A stretch of 64,000 nt of DNA, taken from positions 1,550,001-1,614,000 of the forward strand of contig JABMLP010000001.1 of assembly GCA_013176395.1 (NCBI GenBank). Reading direction: 5' to 3'. The position numbers were made by a program, and so were the translations under genes. The notes beneath the pieces are model-generated. The model was given only the letters and a program-made list of their open reading frames with translations, searched no databases and was not told the DNA's origin. Source of the DNA: Venturia oleaginea. Lineage: Eukaryota; Ascomycota; Dothideomycetes; Venturiales; Venturiaceae. This document shows, piece by piece, positions 1 to 10,709 of the stretch (position 1 is its first letter; every line of letters starts with the position of its first letter).

Positions 1-3000
1 ACTTGACGAATTACACAGCAGAGATAGTTATGGATCTAAATCAGATCAATTGGTCAAAGGAGCTTTGGAAATTCATACCATGTAGCACTTTTCGGTGCTT
101 GCAGCTCCGGTAGTCCTCGTTTGATTCCGACGAGGAATCAGCAAATAGCTGTTGCAAATAAAGTTCGAGTGATGGAACGGCTTTTTGTAGCGCCCAGAAG
201 TGTGGCTTTTTTCCACGGCGAAAAATCGGGATCTCGACAGAACCCATGAGTTAGATTGCTAAGGAGCAAGCCCTGAATAGCCGTAAACGGCAACTCTTAT
301 GGATGAGCACCCGAATGTCTGAGTAAAAGGACATGCCTAGACTTCTACCAATAAACCATCTATAAGCCTCTAGATCAGTTGGAGCAGTTTGAAATTTAAA
401 TTTGCTCTGACCTGAATTGCCAGGATTTTGATGGGCCTGAATGAACATATAGAAACGAAGATAATGCTGATCAGATTCGGAATTGCAAATTTTGTAAACG
501 TTGGACCGATTCAACCAAAATGGCCGTGTCATCTTGTGTTGACGAGAATGTCTTCAATTCATCAGATATCAGTCTCCGAAACAGGTAGAAAGAATACGGA
601 CGAGAGACGAAATTCTCTAGACGAAATTCTCTGCAATGAAAGAGAAGGCATCAAAGTTCGTACGACCTCGGACTTTGGAGAATGAAGCCGTCTGTTCTTG
701 AAGACGTTCAGCATTGAGTTGCAAAAAAGAATGTGGTCTAATATTGGGGTAGGCAAGGCATAATTCTTGATTGAAGAGGATAAGGCAAAAGAAGATTGAA
801 TTTGTATCTCCATATCGTCCTTGACTGTCAGTAATGTGGTTGGAGGTGTGGGGCCGCGGAGGACTGGTCGGGCAGTGCCAATGCGCGAGTTTGAGAAGGC
901 TTAAAGAGTTTGGGGAATATAACACTGGATATGAGTGAAATGGAGTTTTATACCGCCAACTAGAGGTAAAACAAGAGCGAAAAGAGCATGTATTGGTGTT
1001 TGTTGGGTGGGAGACGAGGTTGTGGAAGAGCCGCTCGCCCCTGCAGAGTTTCGGCGCCGAAAAGCTGTCCAGCGACAAGGAGCCCAATTTCGACCTCGCC
1101 TTGCCAGTCCTACCATCGGATGATGCTCCACCAACGTCAAATTTCCCTTGATGCCACTGGAAACCTCATAATTCATCGCCTGGATTCCTGTAGGGTCTCC
1201 AGATAGCTCCAAATCCACTCCCGAGAGTGGCCCCCCTCGCGACCACCCAGGACACCTACAACCTCCGACCAGGGCTATCAGCTTTCTAGATGATCCAAAA
1301 CATCCCGAAAAACGATTTCTGGTCTCTGAAAATCAATTCCGACCCTACGCAGCCTCTTGACAACATCATCTGACCACCCTGAACCGGACGTAGGTCGAGC
1401 GTGGCTATGAGGTTGGCAGCGAATCTACCTCCAGCACCTCAGAAGGCATTTCTGGATCCCCAGACTTGGCTCTACACCTCCTGATGTTTTCATACATTCT
1501 GGAAGACAAATTCTGGTCTCCAGGAATCCATCTCGGCCCTGCACAGCGTTCTCCCGCCCCTAATCGACCATCCGTAATGTTCCAAAGTCCATCGAGAAGG
1601 CACCCGAAGGTCACTCAGAGCTCACAGGCCTCACACCAAGTCCCCTGACGGATAATCGCCATTGAGGTGATGGCAGGCTCTTGCTACACCTTCCACCAAG
1701 CATCTCGGCTTCAACTTACCTCTCGAGAGACCACCCACAGCTGCCCCAAGAATACCCCGGAAATTCAGGATCATGAAGCAAAACCTTCCAGAGTCGAATA
1801 CGCGAACTTCATGATGGCTAGGACCTTGAGAAGTGGTTGGGCATGATCCTCATTTCTCACCTCCGAAGCACGCCGCCAGGCATTGGGTGGGCCGCGAAGC
1901 TACCCTCTACAACTACAAAAGCACTCAGTTCGCATCTGAGCTAGCTAGCTCTGAGAATTGTAAAGCCGGAACAATCTCGGGACATGCCATCGAGGACGAA
2001 TACCTCTAATACAATCAAGTAGAGAAGAGCTCGGAATAATGACAAAAGCATGAGCAAATCGATCAAAACGGAACAGAGCGAGCCACCAGAAAAGGCTCAA
2101 GGATGAGTCCTGCCTCTCGACAGACTTGACAGAAAAAGTAAAGCACAGATCTGACACGAGGAAAGGAAGCACTCTAAATAGCCGTGGATTAGGACCAGAC
2201 TTCTAGGCATCCGGTCTCCGACATGGAGTGCCTTGAACTATCATGAGTCATGTTTGAGATCTCGGGCCTCCGGTCAGCTACAGTGGAGAATGCATAACGT
2301 TGCCCCCACGGCGCATAACTCAATCTGGACCATCACCACATTAAATGCTGGCGTGGTCGATCAATCACTGAACCAATCGTCTAGGATGGTTGTGGACTGC
2401 GTTGTAAAAACTCGCCTTGACTAGGAAGGGAAGTCAAGTCATCCTGCCATGTTTCCACTACTAGGTCCATCGTTGTGATTCTATCATGATCCAGGCTCTT
2501 TCTTTCCTGATTATCATACATCCAGACTTTTCGTTTGGTTCCTTGCTATTCAATTTTCTAGAACCCGACTGTCCATTGTCACATAACTTCTCATATTATT
2601 ATCTCCTATTTAGTAGCTCAACTTTTCCTTGATTCGTACGAAAAGATTGTTATGATGTTGAAGTTGGCCGATCTTTTCACACCCTTTTGCATTCTCTTCT
2701 TACATCTCATCTTCTCGCTCCTCCAGACATGCTGAGATTGTTGCTTCATAGACGACGGGACAGGAGTCCTTTCTGTCCTCGACTGACATGTCTTTGGGCC
2801 ATTTATCATCGCATGACAATTGGGAATATGGACCTTGAAAATTTGTTTATATCGGGATCGTGGTGAGTATCAATTTATCAATGCGTGATCTTGTGCAATT
2901 TTTAAATCGGCTGAGCTTCTGAGGCCGGTCTAACATCATGCAGACAGATAGCGAATGCTTGAGAAAGTAGCTCGCTATCTTCATACCTCCACCTTATCCG

Positions 3001-3519
3001 GACTTGGGTTGATACTCGGCGCCTATCACTTCAGAGTTCTTCGACTCCTCGGATGTTTCGTGGGTTGGATGTCCCGTCATGGTGCTCAAGTCTTTTCTAC
3101 AGCTTCGTCAATCTTGGCAGCTGCATTCTGGGACTTGAATTACTGCAAGGGTGGCAACGCCTGTCGTGGACTTCTTGTTCATCTCTTCACAGTTACACAC
3201 CGTCCCATCACCGGGACCGCATTCACGGAATAGAGACCAAGTGAGGGGAGGAGAGGTATTGTCTCATTGTTATGGTAATGTACAAAATGCCTCCGACAGT
3301 GCACAAAGTTCTTCTCCTTGGGTTTCAAATGTCCAGCTAGCTCGATGTGCGCTTCGTGATTCAATCGCTCCGGATGTCTTTGTACTGATAGGGTATGCGT
3401 AAGCCCGTATTATCGAGATCAGAAATAAATTGCTGGTGGTGGATTGTATCGATCGAGGGGGCTTTATAATGACTTTGTGGTAATTTGGAACATTCAATGC
3501 CACACGGTCAACAGGAACC
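1..3519. other. gene-poor stretch, no supportable gene
   Basis: Open frames here are short, overlap on both strands and show no recognisable domain or convincing intron structure. One weak imperfect direct repeat is visible (about 1312-1352 against 1505-1545, roughly 71 percent identical by eye, differing mostly by transitions), which may be the trace of an old duplicated or degraded sequence. I see no RNA gene and no transposon end. Confidence 0.6.
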
Positions 3520-3736
3520 ATGAACGGATATGTGAATGCCTGGGCTCCTCCTTCTCCTTCGGACGTGGGCCACTGGCTTCAAGGTCTCGCTATGGTGGGT
3601 GAAATTCTGCGCTTGAGTCGGTCGTTGTCATGCGCTGAGGAATCGCGCTGTTTGACAGGCATGCCATGCTCGTGCGGAGGTTGCCGTGATTGTTAGCTTG
3701 TTTGCTTGTGCGCTGAGTGAAAGAGAAGTTGTTTGA
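3520..3736 (+). CDS. candidate small two-exon gene, unknown product
   Basis: I do not recognise this. An ATG at 3520 opens a 25-codon frame ending in phase 0 at a GTGGGT donor (3595). An acceptor TTTGACAG ends at 3658, and the frame continues 3659-3736 to TGA, giving about 50 residues. The second half is hydrophobic (AEVAVIVSLFACAL), so a membrane segment is possible. The support is only phase agreement and protein-like composition. It converges on the minus-strand remnant ending at 3773. It could easily be chance. Confidence 0.22.
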
Positions 3737-3772
3737 TAGGAATGAAGTTTGTAGGGGCTACGTACAGAAGCA

Positions 3773-4052
3773 CTACATGATGGCGCAGCTCGCCATCCTC
3801 TCGCAGAGCGCCTTCTTCTCCTCTGGCGGTGGTGGAGATGGGGGGAGGGGAGCGCGTTCTCCGAGGATACCGGCGGCGTCGACGGTGTCTTTGCTGACTT
3901 TGCGAGCCAGCCATTCCTCTAATCTCTTCTTGGTCGCGTGGCTGGTGCAAGTCTGACGGCGCGAGCTTGGGGGGCCATCGGAACTCGTCCTTGAGGCGGG
4001 TGAGGAAGCCCGAGACCATTGGCGGTGGTGGTGGAGCTGGAGCTGCGGGCAT
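3773..4052 (-). pseudogene. proline-rich small protein remnant with CaaX-like end, frameshifted
   Basis: Reading minus from the ATG at 4052, a proline-rich start (MPAAPAPPPPPMVSGF) is followed by a charged stretch (LTRLKDEFRWPPKLAPS). The protein-like reading then continues only in another frame (HATKKRLEEWLARKVSKDTV) and ends at 3773 with the residues CAIM. A one-base shift near 3950-3960 would join the two parts. CAIM fits the CaaX pattern for prenylation, but a four-residue match is weak evidence. No family is recognised. Alternatives are a sequencing or assembly error in a live gene, or chance. Confidence 0.3.
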
Positions 4053-4211
4053 GATGGATGTTGCTGCTGTTGAGGCCCTAGTGGTGGAGGAGACCGGTGG
4101 AAGTCGGCTTTGGTGATGGTGATGTTGCGATGTGAATGTGCAATTATTTGAGACAACAAGTTCAGGGAGACTCGCGATGCAATTTCTGTGCGGGGGGATA
4201 TTTTGTTTCAA

Positions 4212-5465
4212 GCCAACCGGGAAGGCTCTGGATAAGAGGGTTATATCTACTGGATGCTGGGAAAGTACTGCATCGCTAATGTGTTGGTGTAGGAATCTCG
4301 CTCATGCTCTCTCAATTCGACCTGACTAGCCGCTCCCGGATCTTGGACTCGGGAATATCATTCATAACAGAATACAAGCTAAGTAGTTCCAGATCACCAA
4401 CTACCAGCGCATAGCGCAGTACAACAGTACAAACGCCCCATTTTCGCGATCTTTTGGTCATGGCATAGGGGATTCCTATTGTAGGCCACCCAACAGTTTG
4501 AGTCTGTAGGTAACCATGCAAACATTCCATTTTCGAGGTCTTTAAGTGGCCTCAATTTTTCTAGATTTATTTGAGATTGTTGCGGTGGTGGGCTAGGTCA
4601 AAAGGAGATTTGTGGTGATTGGGTTGGTGTTCGAATGGCCGCTCACCAGTCTCACTCGCGTTTGGTGAGCACAGCGGGCAGATCGTTGAGATCATGGTCA
4701 GATGTGTGCGAGATGTGTGCGAGATCTGCATCGAACATTGGCGATGCGTATCGTAGGCCACTCCACACTCTGTTCTGCATGGGAAAGTTTGTCATTCGTA
4801 ATTTTGGACTGTAGAAGCTTCGCTCTACATGAGGGGGGAGTGGCAATGAGATTACGATCATACAGTAGGTGATGCAGAGAGGTTGTTTGCGAGCTAATGC
4901 CCGAAAATCTCTATGGAGTGTCAAACGAGGCTAGCAAATACGATGATGGTATGTATTCGAATACCACTTGTACAAGTACCAAGTACCGATTGCTCCTGGA
5001 ATCCCATCACAATGAACATGTTAATAGACCCGGGTCGCAGATCTCCTAACAACCTTCATTATTCCCGAAAGGACATCTTGCTAGTGTCTTCCTCCATACG
5101 CAATACTAAGACCAACATATATTCCACCACATCTGAATATCCTGCCATCAACCACCAAGCCAAGCGTAGTGGCCCAGGTAAGCTCTCGACCCCTCTTCAC
5201 CTGTTGGCTAACTATCGACCAGATTGCTCTCTCATCACTCGCTGCTCCAGATCTTAGATAGTTTAGATAGCGCATTGTGTTTCGGCTTATCTGTTTATCA
5301 AAGTTAAATAATTCGATTACGTTTAGTTTCAATCATTGGCTTAGGCTCATCTGCAGTGCGCTGCAGTTAAGGTGTCAATTTTTTGCCTGTTTCCTGCTTC
5401 GAGTTGATGGGGTGAGTTTTTTTCAATTTGCGCTGTAGATGGAGGTGGACTTGGAGGTCCCTACT
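4212..5465. other. no supportable gene
   Basis: Only short overlapping frames are present. A 72-codon minus frame (4312-4530) and a 90-codon minus frame (4652-4924) have protein-like patches but no recognisable motif and no consistent exon structure, so they are not called. Confidence 0.5.
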
Positions 5466-6012
5466 TCATTTTTGCACTCGTTGCTGTTCGTATCCATCCC
5501 TCAAACGCCCCTCAATCTCCGCCGCAAAAACGCCGATATCCATTACAGAAATGCCAATACTCGCCGCAAAGGGGTTGTCCAGGGCAGGGTTTGCTCGGAG
5601 AGAATCTTCATGTAGAGATGGAACAAGATGTCCCAATCCTTCTCACACGAAACCTCCCATGCCCAAACGAAGAAGGCATTGAGGAGGGCATTGAGGAGGG
5701 TAGTGTCCTTGGCCTTTCCTAAGGATCATTAGTTCGCGTGTCTAACAAGACGCGTAGCCAAACCACTGACCCAGCTGCGACCATGTTCTCCAGAAGGAGC
5801 GTCCCGAATCTCTGTATACCTCTTTGATGAGGTCGATGTTAATGCTTGGATAGACCGAGGCGAGAAGTCCTAGGTCCAATTGCTCTTGTTCCAGGCTCAC
5901 CCTGGCGAACACTGGGTTGTTCTGCGAAGATCAGATTCCAGTTCAAAAGAGAGCAACCAAGCTCTGTGCAATCGGTCATGGTATTTACGGCTGATGGTAT
6001 TAAGTCTGCCAT
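5466..6012 (-). pseudogene. small three-exon gene of unknown function, with one frameshift
   Basis: I do not recognise the family. The reading was assembled by eye. Exon 1 is 6012-5989 (ATG, 8 codons, donor GTAAAT). Exon 2 is 5921-5771 (acceptor TTCGCAG, donor GTCAGT). Exon 3 is 5718-5466 (acceptor CCTTAG). The intron phases agree (0, then 1). The product has acidic and aromatic segments such as SINIDLIKEVYRDSGRSFW and LLNALLNAFFVWAWEVS. In exon 3 the literal frame stops at 5543-5545. A one-base shift near 5595 restores a 43-codon continuation (ALDNPFAASIGISVMDIGVF and onward) to TGA at 5466-5468. Either this is a recently broken gene of about 140 residues, or the shorter frame is the real end. 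It lies just upstream of the copia insertion. Confidence 0.45.
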
Positions 6013-6200
6013 TGTGGCCGTATGGTGTAGTTATTGGTATTTGCTTGATGTATGTGCTTGCAATACCAACGGAATATTATGGTAGTTGGTTCTTCAAGCA
6101 AAAGTTTAATTCAGATTTGTGTGTACACAAGGCTTACCAAAAAACCGCTAGCGCGTCCACTATTGGACGAGTTAATACCACCACTACTAATTTTCTCCTC

Positions 6201-6362
6201 ATGGCTTCACTTTTCCACCACCCACCTGGAGATTGTTCTCCATCTTCACCATCACAATTCCTGCAGGCTAATCCTTTTCTCGAAGTTACGGATCTGGTTT
6301 GTTACTTTGGGGGAAACCCATCCCCGAAGACCGCACCCTTACTGGCGCCTGTGTACGAACAT
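6201..6362 (+). pseudogene. open frame interrupted by the copia insertion (5' part)
   Basis: An ATG at 6201 opens 54 codons of protein-like sequence (MASLFHHPPGDCSPSSP...) that run into the left LTR. If the element and one copy of the 5-bp target duplication are removed, the same frame continues at 12106 for another 54 codons to TGA at 12268-12270. The seen facts are the two open segments and the matching frame. That they were one gene is an inference, because 54 open codons can arise by chance. No family is recognised. Confidence 0.25.
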
Positions 6363-6363
6363 T

Positions 6364-6816
6364 TGTTGGAATATGGTGGTAACAACAACCGTTTCAAAGT
6401 CGTTTCAAACCTGTTTGTTCTCACTCTTATTTGCTCGATATCTCTGCGGTGTCAGAACCTACGTCAGTACACTCTCTTTGTATAGATAGCCCTCATTTTC
6501 CACTCAGTTCGAGGGTTATGCAGTGATGAAATATGATGGTGCAGGCCAAGTATTCATTGGACACTTGAGAAAACAGCTTGCAGAGGGATCAAAAAGATTG
6601 AATGGCTCATTCTCCTAAACTGAGAAATAAGACGTAACTATATACATAAGATGTAGAAGATTCGAGAAGTGTCAAGAAGTGAGTGTGTACAGCCACTTGT
6701 AGATCATATATATCAAACATGTGAGCTTGGCGTGGTGATCAACATCCCATACATGAAGATGTTTCAACATGCAGTCACTCATTGAATTCATACTTTGTGT
6801 TGTTCCACTTCAGATA
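6364..6816 (+). repeat. left LTR of the copia element, carrying a nested insertion
   Basis: This aligns without gaps to the right LTR (11900-12101, 202 bp) except for 251 extra bases, which are a nested solo LTR plus one target-site copy. Without them the left LTR is also 202 bp. The two LTRs differ at only a few positions (for example TAACAACAACC against TAGCACCAACC near the start), so the element is not ancient. Confidence 0.93.
6524..6769 (+). mobile_element. solo LTR of a related copia-type element nested in the left LTR
   Basis: This 246-bp segment begins TGATGAAATATGATGG and ends TTTCAACA, so it has TG...CA termini. It is bordered by a perfect 5-bp duplication TGCAG (6519-6523 and 6770-6774). 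Its first 18 bases match the host LTR start (TGTTGGAATATGGTGGTA) at 14 positions, so it probably comes from a related but different copia family. A 246-bp insert with no internal region and an intact target duplication is what LTR-LTR recombination leaves behind. Confidence 0.85.
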
Positions 6817-6830
6817 GTTATGAGCCCGGC
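6817..6830 (+). other. primer binding site complementary to the initiator tRNA-Met anticodon region
   Basis: GTTATGAGCCCGGC lies directly after the left LTR. Its reverse complement contains GGGCTCATAAC, the anticodon stem-loop sequence (CAU anticodon) of eukaryotic initiator methionine tRNA. Ty5 and Drosophila copia are known to prime minus-strand DNA from a cleaved half of this tRNA. The match is read directly; the priming mode is inferred from those relatives. Confidence 0.8.
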
Positions 6831-7052
6831 TATCGCTTAAGGGTCTCCATCAGGATACGCTAAACTGCTTCAAGCTTACCGTTCTCGTTTAATACTCTTC
6901 TTCAGGACTAGCGCTGCTGATTCACGCACAATCCACGCGTAATCTTCGAGCTTTACAGCTATTCTGCCCCGACCCCGACGTCTCCTCCGAGGGAAGTTCC
7001 AACAACATATTATCAACTTTTCAACCTCCATCGCTGCACAACGCTCTGCACG

Positions 7053-7694
7053 ATGCCTGAACAATCTACAAGAACCCTCAAGGCCTCAGAAGTCATTCTG
7101 GCATCTCCAAAAGACTGGGATGACTGGTTTGCACGCCATAAGGCCAACCTCATTCGTGCTGGAATCTGGAAATACGGCAATCCAGATCTGGCCACAGAGC
7201 CAACATTACCTACTGAACCCGAGCCTCCCACTCCATATCAAGCCACCAGCAAGGCAGCAGACATTCCAGCCGACATTACAGTCAATAATCTCTCTACAGA
7301 AGGCAGGACTCTGTACAAAATCTTACAAGATGACTATAAAGAGAGGTGGAAGTTATGGGAAAGAATTGATAGAAAACTTGATGCTTCGATGAATTCAATT
7401 GAGGAATCCATCTCCGCAGAATATGCCAGTTTGTTAACTGATTCCACTACAGGTTGGCAGATGTTAACAGACCTCAAGAAGATGATTGCACCAACCGCAA
7501 GAGCTAGGGAATTTGAGGGTTTGAGAAACTATCAAGCTGTTTGCAAGGGCCCCAAAGGAAGTTCAATTGAAGCTTGGTTGATAAAATGGGACAAGGCATA
7601 CAGAGATGCAGTAAGAGTTGGATTGCCTGAGGTCAGTGGAGAGAGACCTTTGTATGCATTCCTTGAAGCTGTTCATTCTTATGATAGCTTTTGA
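7053..7694 (+). pseudogene. gag: copia gag (N-terminal part), ended by an in-frame stop
   Basis: A 213-codon frame starts at the ATG at 7053 and has the tryptophan-rich, alpha-helical look of fungal copia Gag (KDWDDWFARHKANLI, later SSIEAWLIKWDKAYRDA). It ends at TGA 7692-7694, but the same frame stays open and protein-like beyond it (GETSVSFTQLIEYFNAER), so the stop interrupts one continuous Gag-Pol frame. In copia relatives Gag and Pol usually form one frame. The TGA could therefore be a disabling point mutation, or a read-through site. Confidence 0.85.
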
Positions 7695-10508
7695 CCTTCA
7701 TCACAACGGCTTTCTATCACCAGATCTGTGGTTAGGGGAGAGACATCAGTCTCATTCACTCAGCTTATCGAATATTTCAATGCTGAGAGGTCCATCAACT
7801 CCTATCGCAAAGGTTCATCACCAACATCATTTCAAACAGCAACACTCAATGGCAATCAACCATCATTACCTGGAGAGTCCAAGCCCTCTAAGTCATCTCC
7901 GGACTGTGTCTGTGGTGCCAAAGAATGGTTCAGCCAATGCCGTTACCTTCATCCTGAATTGAGGACACCTGAATGGAGATCTGATGTCTCTGCTGCCACC
8001 AAAGTTGCTACTGCATTGAAGACACCATCAGATGCTCTTAAGAACCACATGGATCGATGGGTTACTCGTCAAAACTCTACCACCACGGCCACAACCCAGG
8101 ATTCTATCAAGTCATCCGGGAAGCCTAACTTTGCACTTGCCACTCGAGTGACATCAAATCCAATGGCAGTCTCATTCATCACTGAATCCACTTCAAGTTA
8201 CCGCAACTTATGGTTCCTTGACAGTGGTTCATCAGATCATATTACCAACAATCCATCTATCTTTTCGGCGACCTCAGATGGCTCTCCAGGAGAGTCAGTT
8301 GTTTCAGGCACTGGATCTATTGAAATCTTTGCCCGGGGCAAGGTTTCATTTACTGTACAAACTCCATTTGGTGAGGGCAACGCTCATCTGGAAGGAGTAC
8401 TTTTTTGCCCTGGCTATGCTACCAATGTATTGAGCCTGGCAAAGCTCCTTGATAAGGGTTTTTTGGTGGATTTCAGCGCTGGAACCATCGCCACTGCTCA
8501 AGGAGAAGTTATTATCCTTTTCAAGAGAGAAGATTCTATGTTTGTAGTGTCACAAAACCCGGAGTCACTTCCTCAGAGGGTGATTCCATCTACCTCATTC
8601 GCCACCGTTCGAAAGTCAGCTCGTCAAAAGCCTCCATTATCAGTTGATGGCAAGGCCATTCACGAGATCTATGGCCATATTTCGAAGGAGACTATGTCCC
8701 ACCTTGAGGACAATGTCAATGGTATCATCATCACCGACCAATCAACTGCACCACAGTGCGTTACGGATTGTCAAACGTGTGCATTATCAAAGATGACTCG
8801 TCAAGTCTCTCGTTATCCAGAGAGAAGCACACCAGTTTCAAAGCCATTTGAGCGAATTGCCTTTGACTGGATCCATCACGATGAAGGCTACAACAATGAC
8901 TTCTATACTTGCCACACTCTCTGCACACTATCTCGCTTCCATATCTGTGCAAGTCACGCCAAAAAGTCATCCTACCGAGAGGTTTTGGTAGAACATTTGA
9001 ACATTATCGAATTAAACTGGGGTTTCAAGGTCAAGTACATTCAGACTGATGACTTCAAAGATGATGCTTTTGACTATGAACTCCGTATTCGTGGCATCAT
9101 CAGAGAGCCATCTGCACCAGACACTCAGGCCCAGAATGGCAAGGCAGAAAGAGCAGGGAGATCCATCACCACCGTGTCAAGAAGCCTTATTGAGGCCGCC
9201 GGATTTCCTCATAATATGTGGCCAACTACCATGCCATATGCTGCAACCCTCCTCAATCGCACCCCGCTAGCCTCATTGGGGTGGAAAACACCATATGAGT
9301 ATGTGTTTAATCGCAAACCTGATAGCCGTCACCTGATCAGATTTGGCTCCTTGGCATATTGCCTTAACAAAGAAATACCCAGATCTCGTCGCCTCAAGAA
9401 GATGGAACCTCTTGCATTCATTGGCTATTACGTCGGTTATGAGTCTACAGGAATCTACAATATATGGATTCCATCTCAGCACACAGTCATTCGCACAAGA
9501 GACGTCAAATTCGATCAGAACCACCTCTACAAACATCACTATGTCAATGTACTTGGTGTTTCTGAGAGGGTGACTGATTTCATTGAGGTTCTAACACCAC
9601 TTCCCAGCCTCACAAGCATGCACTTAGATGTCAGTGTGCCATCATCACCAAGTAGCAGTACAGAAGTCACAACAGGATCAGGTTTTGGCTTCCAGGAGCT
9701 TGACTCAATGGTTGGCAATGTCTTCTTTGATACTGATGAGGTTCCAACCTCAAAATCAATCGATCAAGTGGGACAACTTCCAACTCCGTCTCCAACTCCA
9801 TCTGTCACTGCTGCGGGTGCGGTTAATTCGCCAACTGATGAGTCTCTTCTCTCCTCTACACCAGTATCACCAGTCAATCCAGATCCAGCTCTATTTGCAG
9901 GGCCATCAGGGTCATCATACACGGTGGAATATGGTCCAGAAAAGACGATTCCGAGCGACGAAATTCTCACCACCAAGCGTGTCAGGGAGCAACGTCATAT
10001 TGGGCTTCTTACCACCACTGAAGATCTATCTGGTGTTACTTTAGGACTCACTCAAGCCCCATCTTTTGCCTCTGAGGTGAAAAAGGTCCTGGTCAGTTCA
10101 TTGCCTCCGCCACCAAAGCACTGGAAGGCCATGCTCAAACACCCTCACCACCAAGGATTCCTTAAGGCAACTCAGAAAGAGCATTCACGGATTATTGACC
10201 AAGGTACCTTTGAGCCAGTTGCATCACTACCTGAGGGCCATACAGCGATTCCAACTATGTGGGTTTGGACATACAAGCAAGATTCAGACGGATTCCTGGT
10301 ATCATACAAAGCCAGATTGGTAGTCAGAGGTGATCTACAAGTCACTTACGCAGAGACCTCTGCAACTACCTTGGCCGCCAAAATCTTCCGTGCACTTATC
10401 TCTGGCAACAACACTTCACAAAGACCCCCCTCAAACTCGGACTCAAACCAGTTCCTGGAATCGATTGTCTCTTTACAAATGGCGGCCTCATTGTGCTGTT
10501 CTTTGTAG
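7695..10508 (+). pseudogene. pol: copia pol: zinc knuckle, protease, integrase, truncated reverse transcriptase
   Basis: The frame continues from gag. In order it holds a Cys-rich knuckle (CVCGAKEWFSQCRYLHPE, near 7905), an aspartic protease motif (WFLDSGSSDHI, near 8215), an integrase HHCC zinc site (AIHEIYGH, later CVTDCQTC, 8650-8785), and an integrase core with D, D and E at FDWIH (near 8870), IQTDD (near 9040) and NGKAERAG (near 9135). The start of reverse transcriptase follows (FLKATQKEHSRII, then YKARLVVRG near 10305). After about 10400 the frame is lost and most of the polymerase core is absent. The catalytic-box remnant survives in another frame as FVDVIIV (near 10500), where the family has a VDD-type box, so the second aspartate is also replaced. 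Confidence 0.9.
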
Positions 10509-10709
10509 ATGTCATTATTGTTGCTTGCTGTACAATTGAATGCAGAGTCAGTGGAAGTGTATGGATCGCTGTCAAGATTGTATTATTGTGCATCCCCTCT
10601 AAGTACAATGGTTCAACCGTAGGAGTAAACAAACATTACTGCCAAGCCTCGAATCTCATCCGAGGCAGGTACGATTCTGAGGCCTTCATACACTTGCCCT
10701 CCCTCTCAA

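Noticed and set aside
5880..6485. 201-codon open frame crossing into the left LTR
   Set aside because: As one gene it would run through the LTR boundary at 6364; only the part before the insertion could be host sequence, and it is reported separately.
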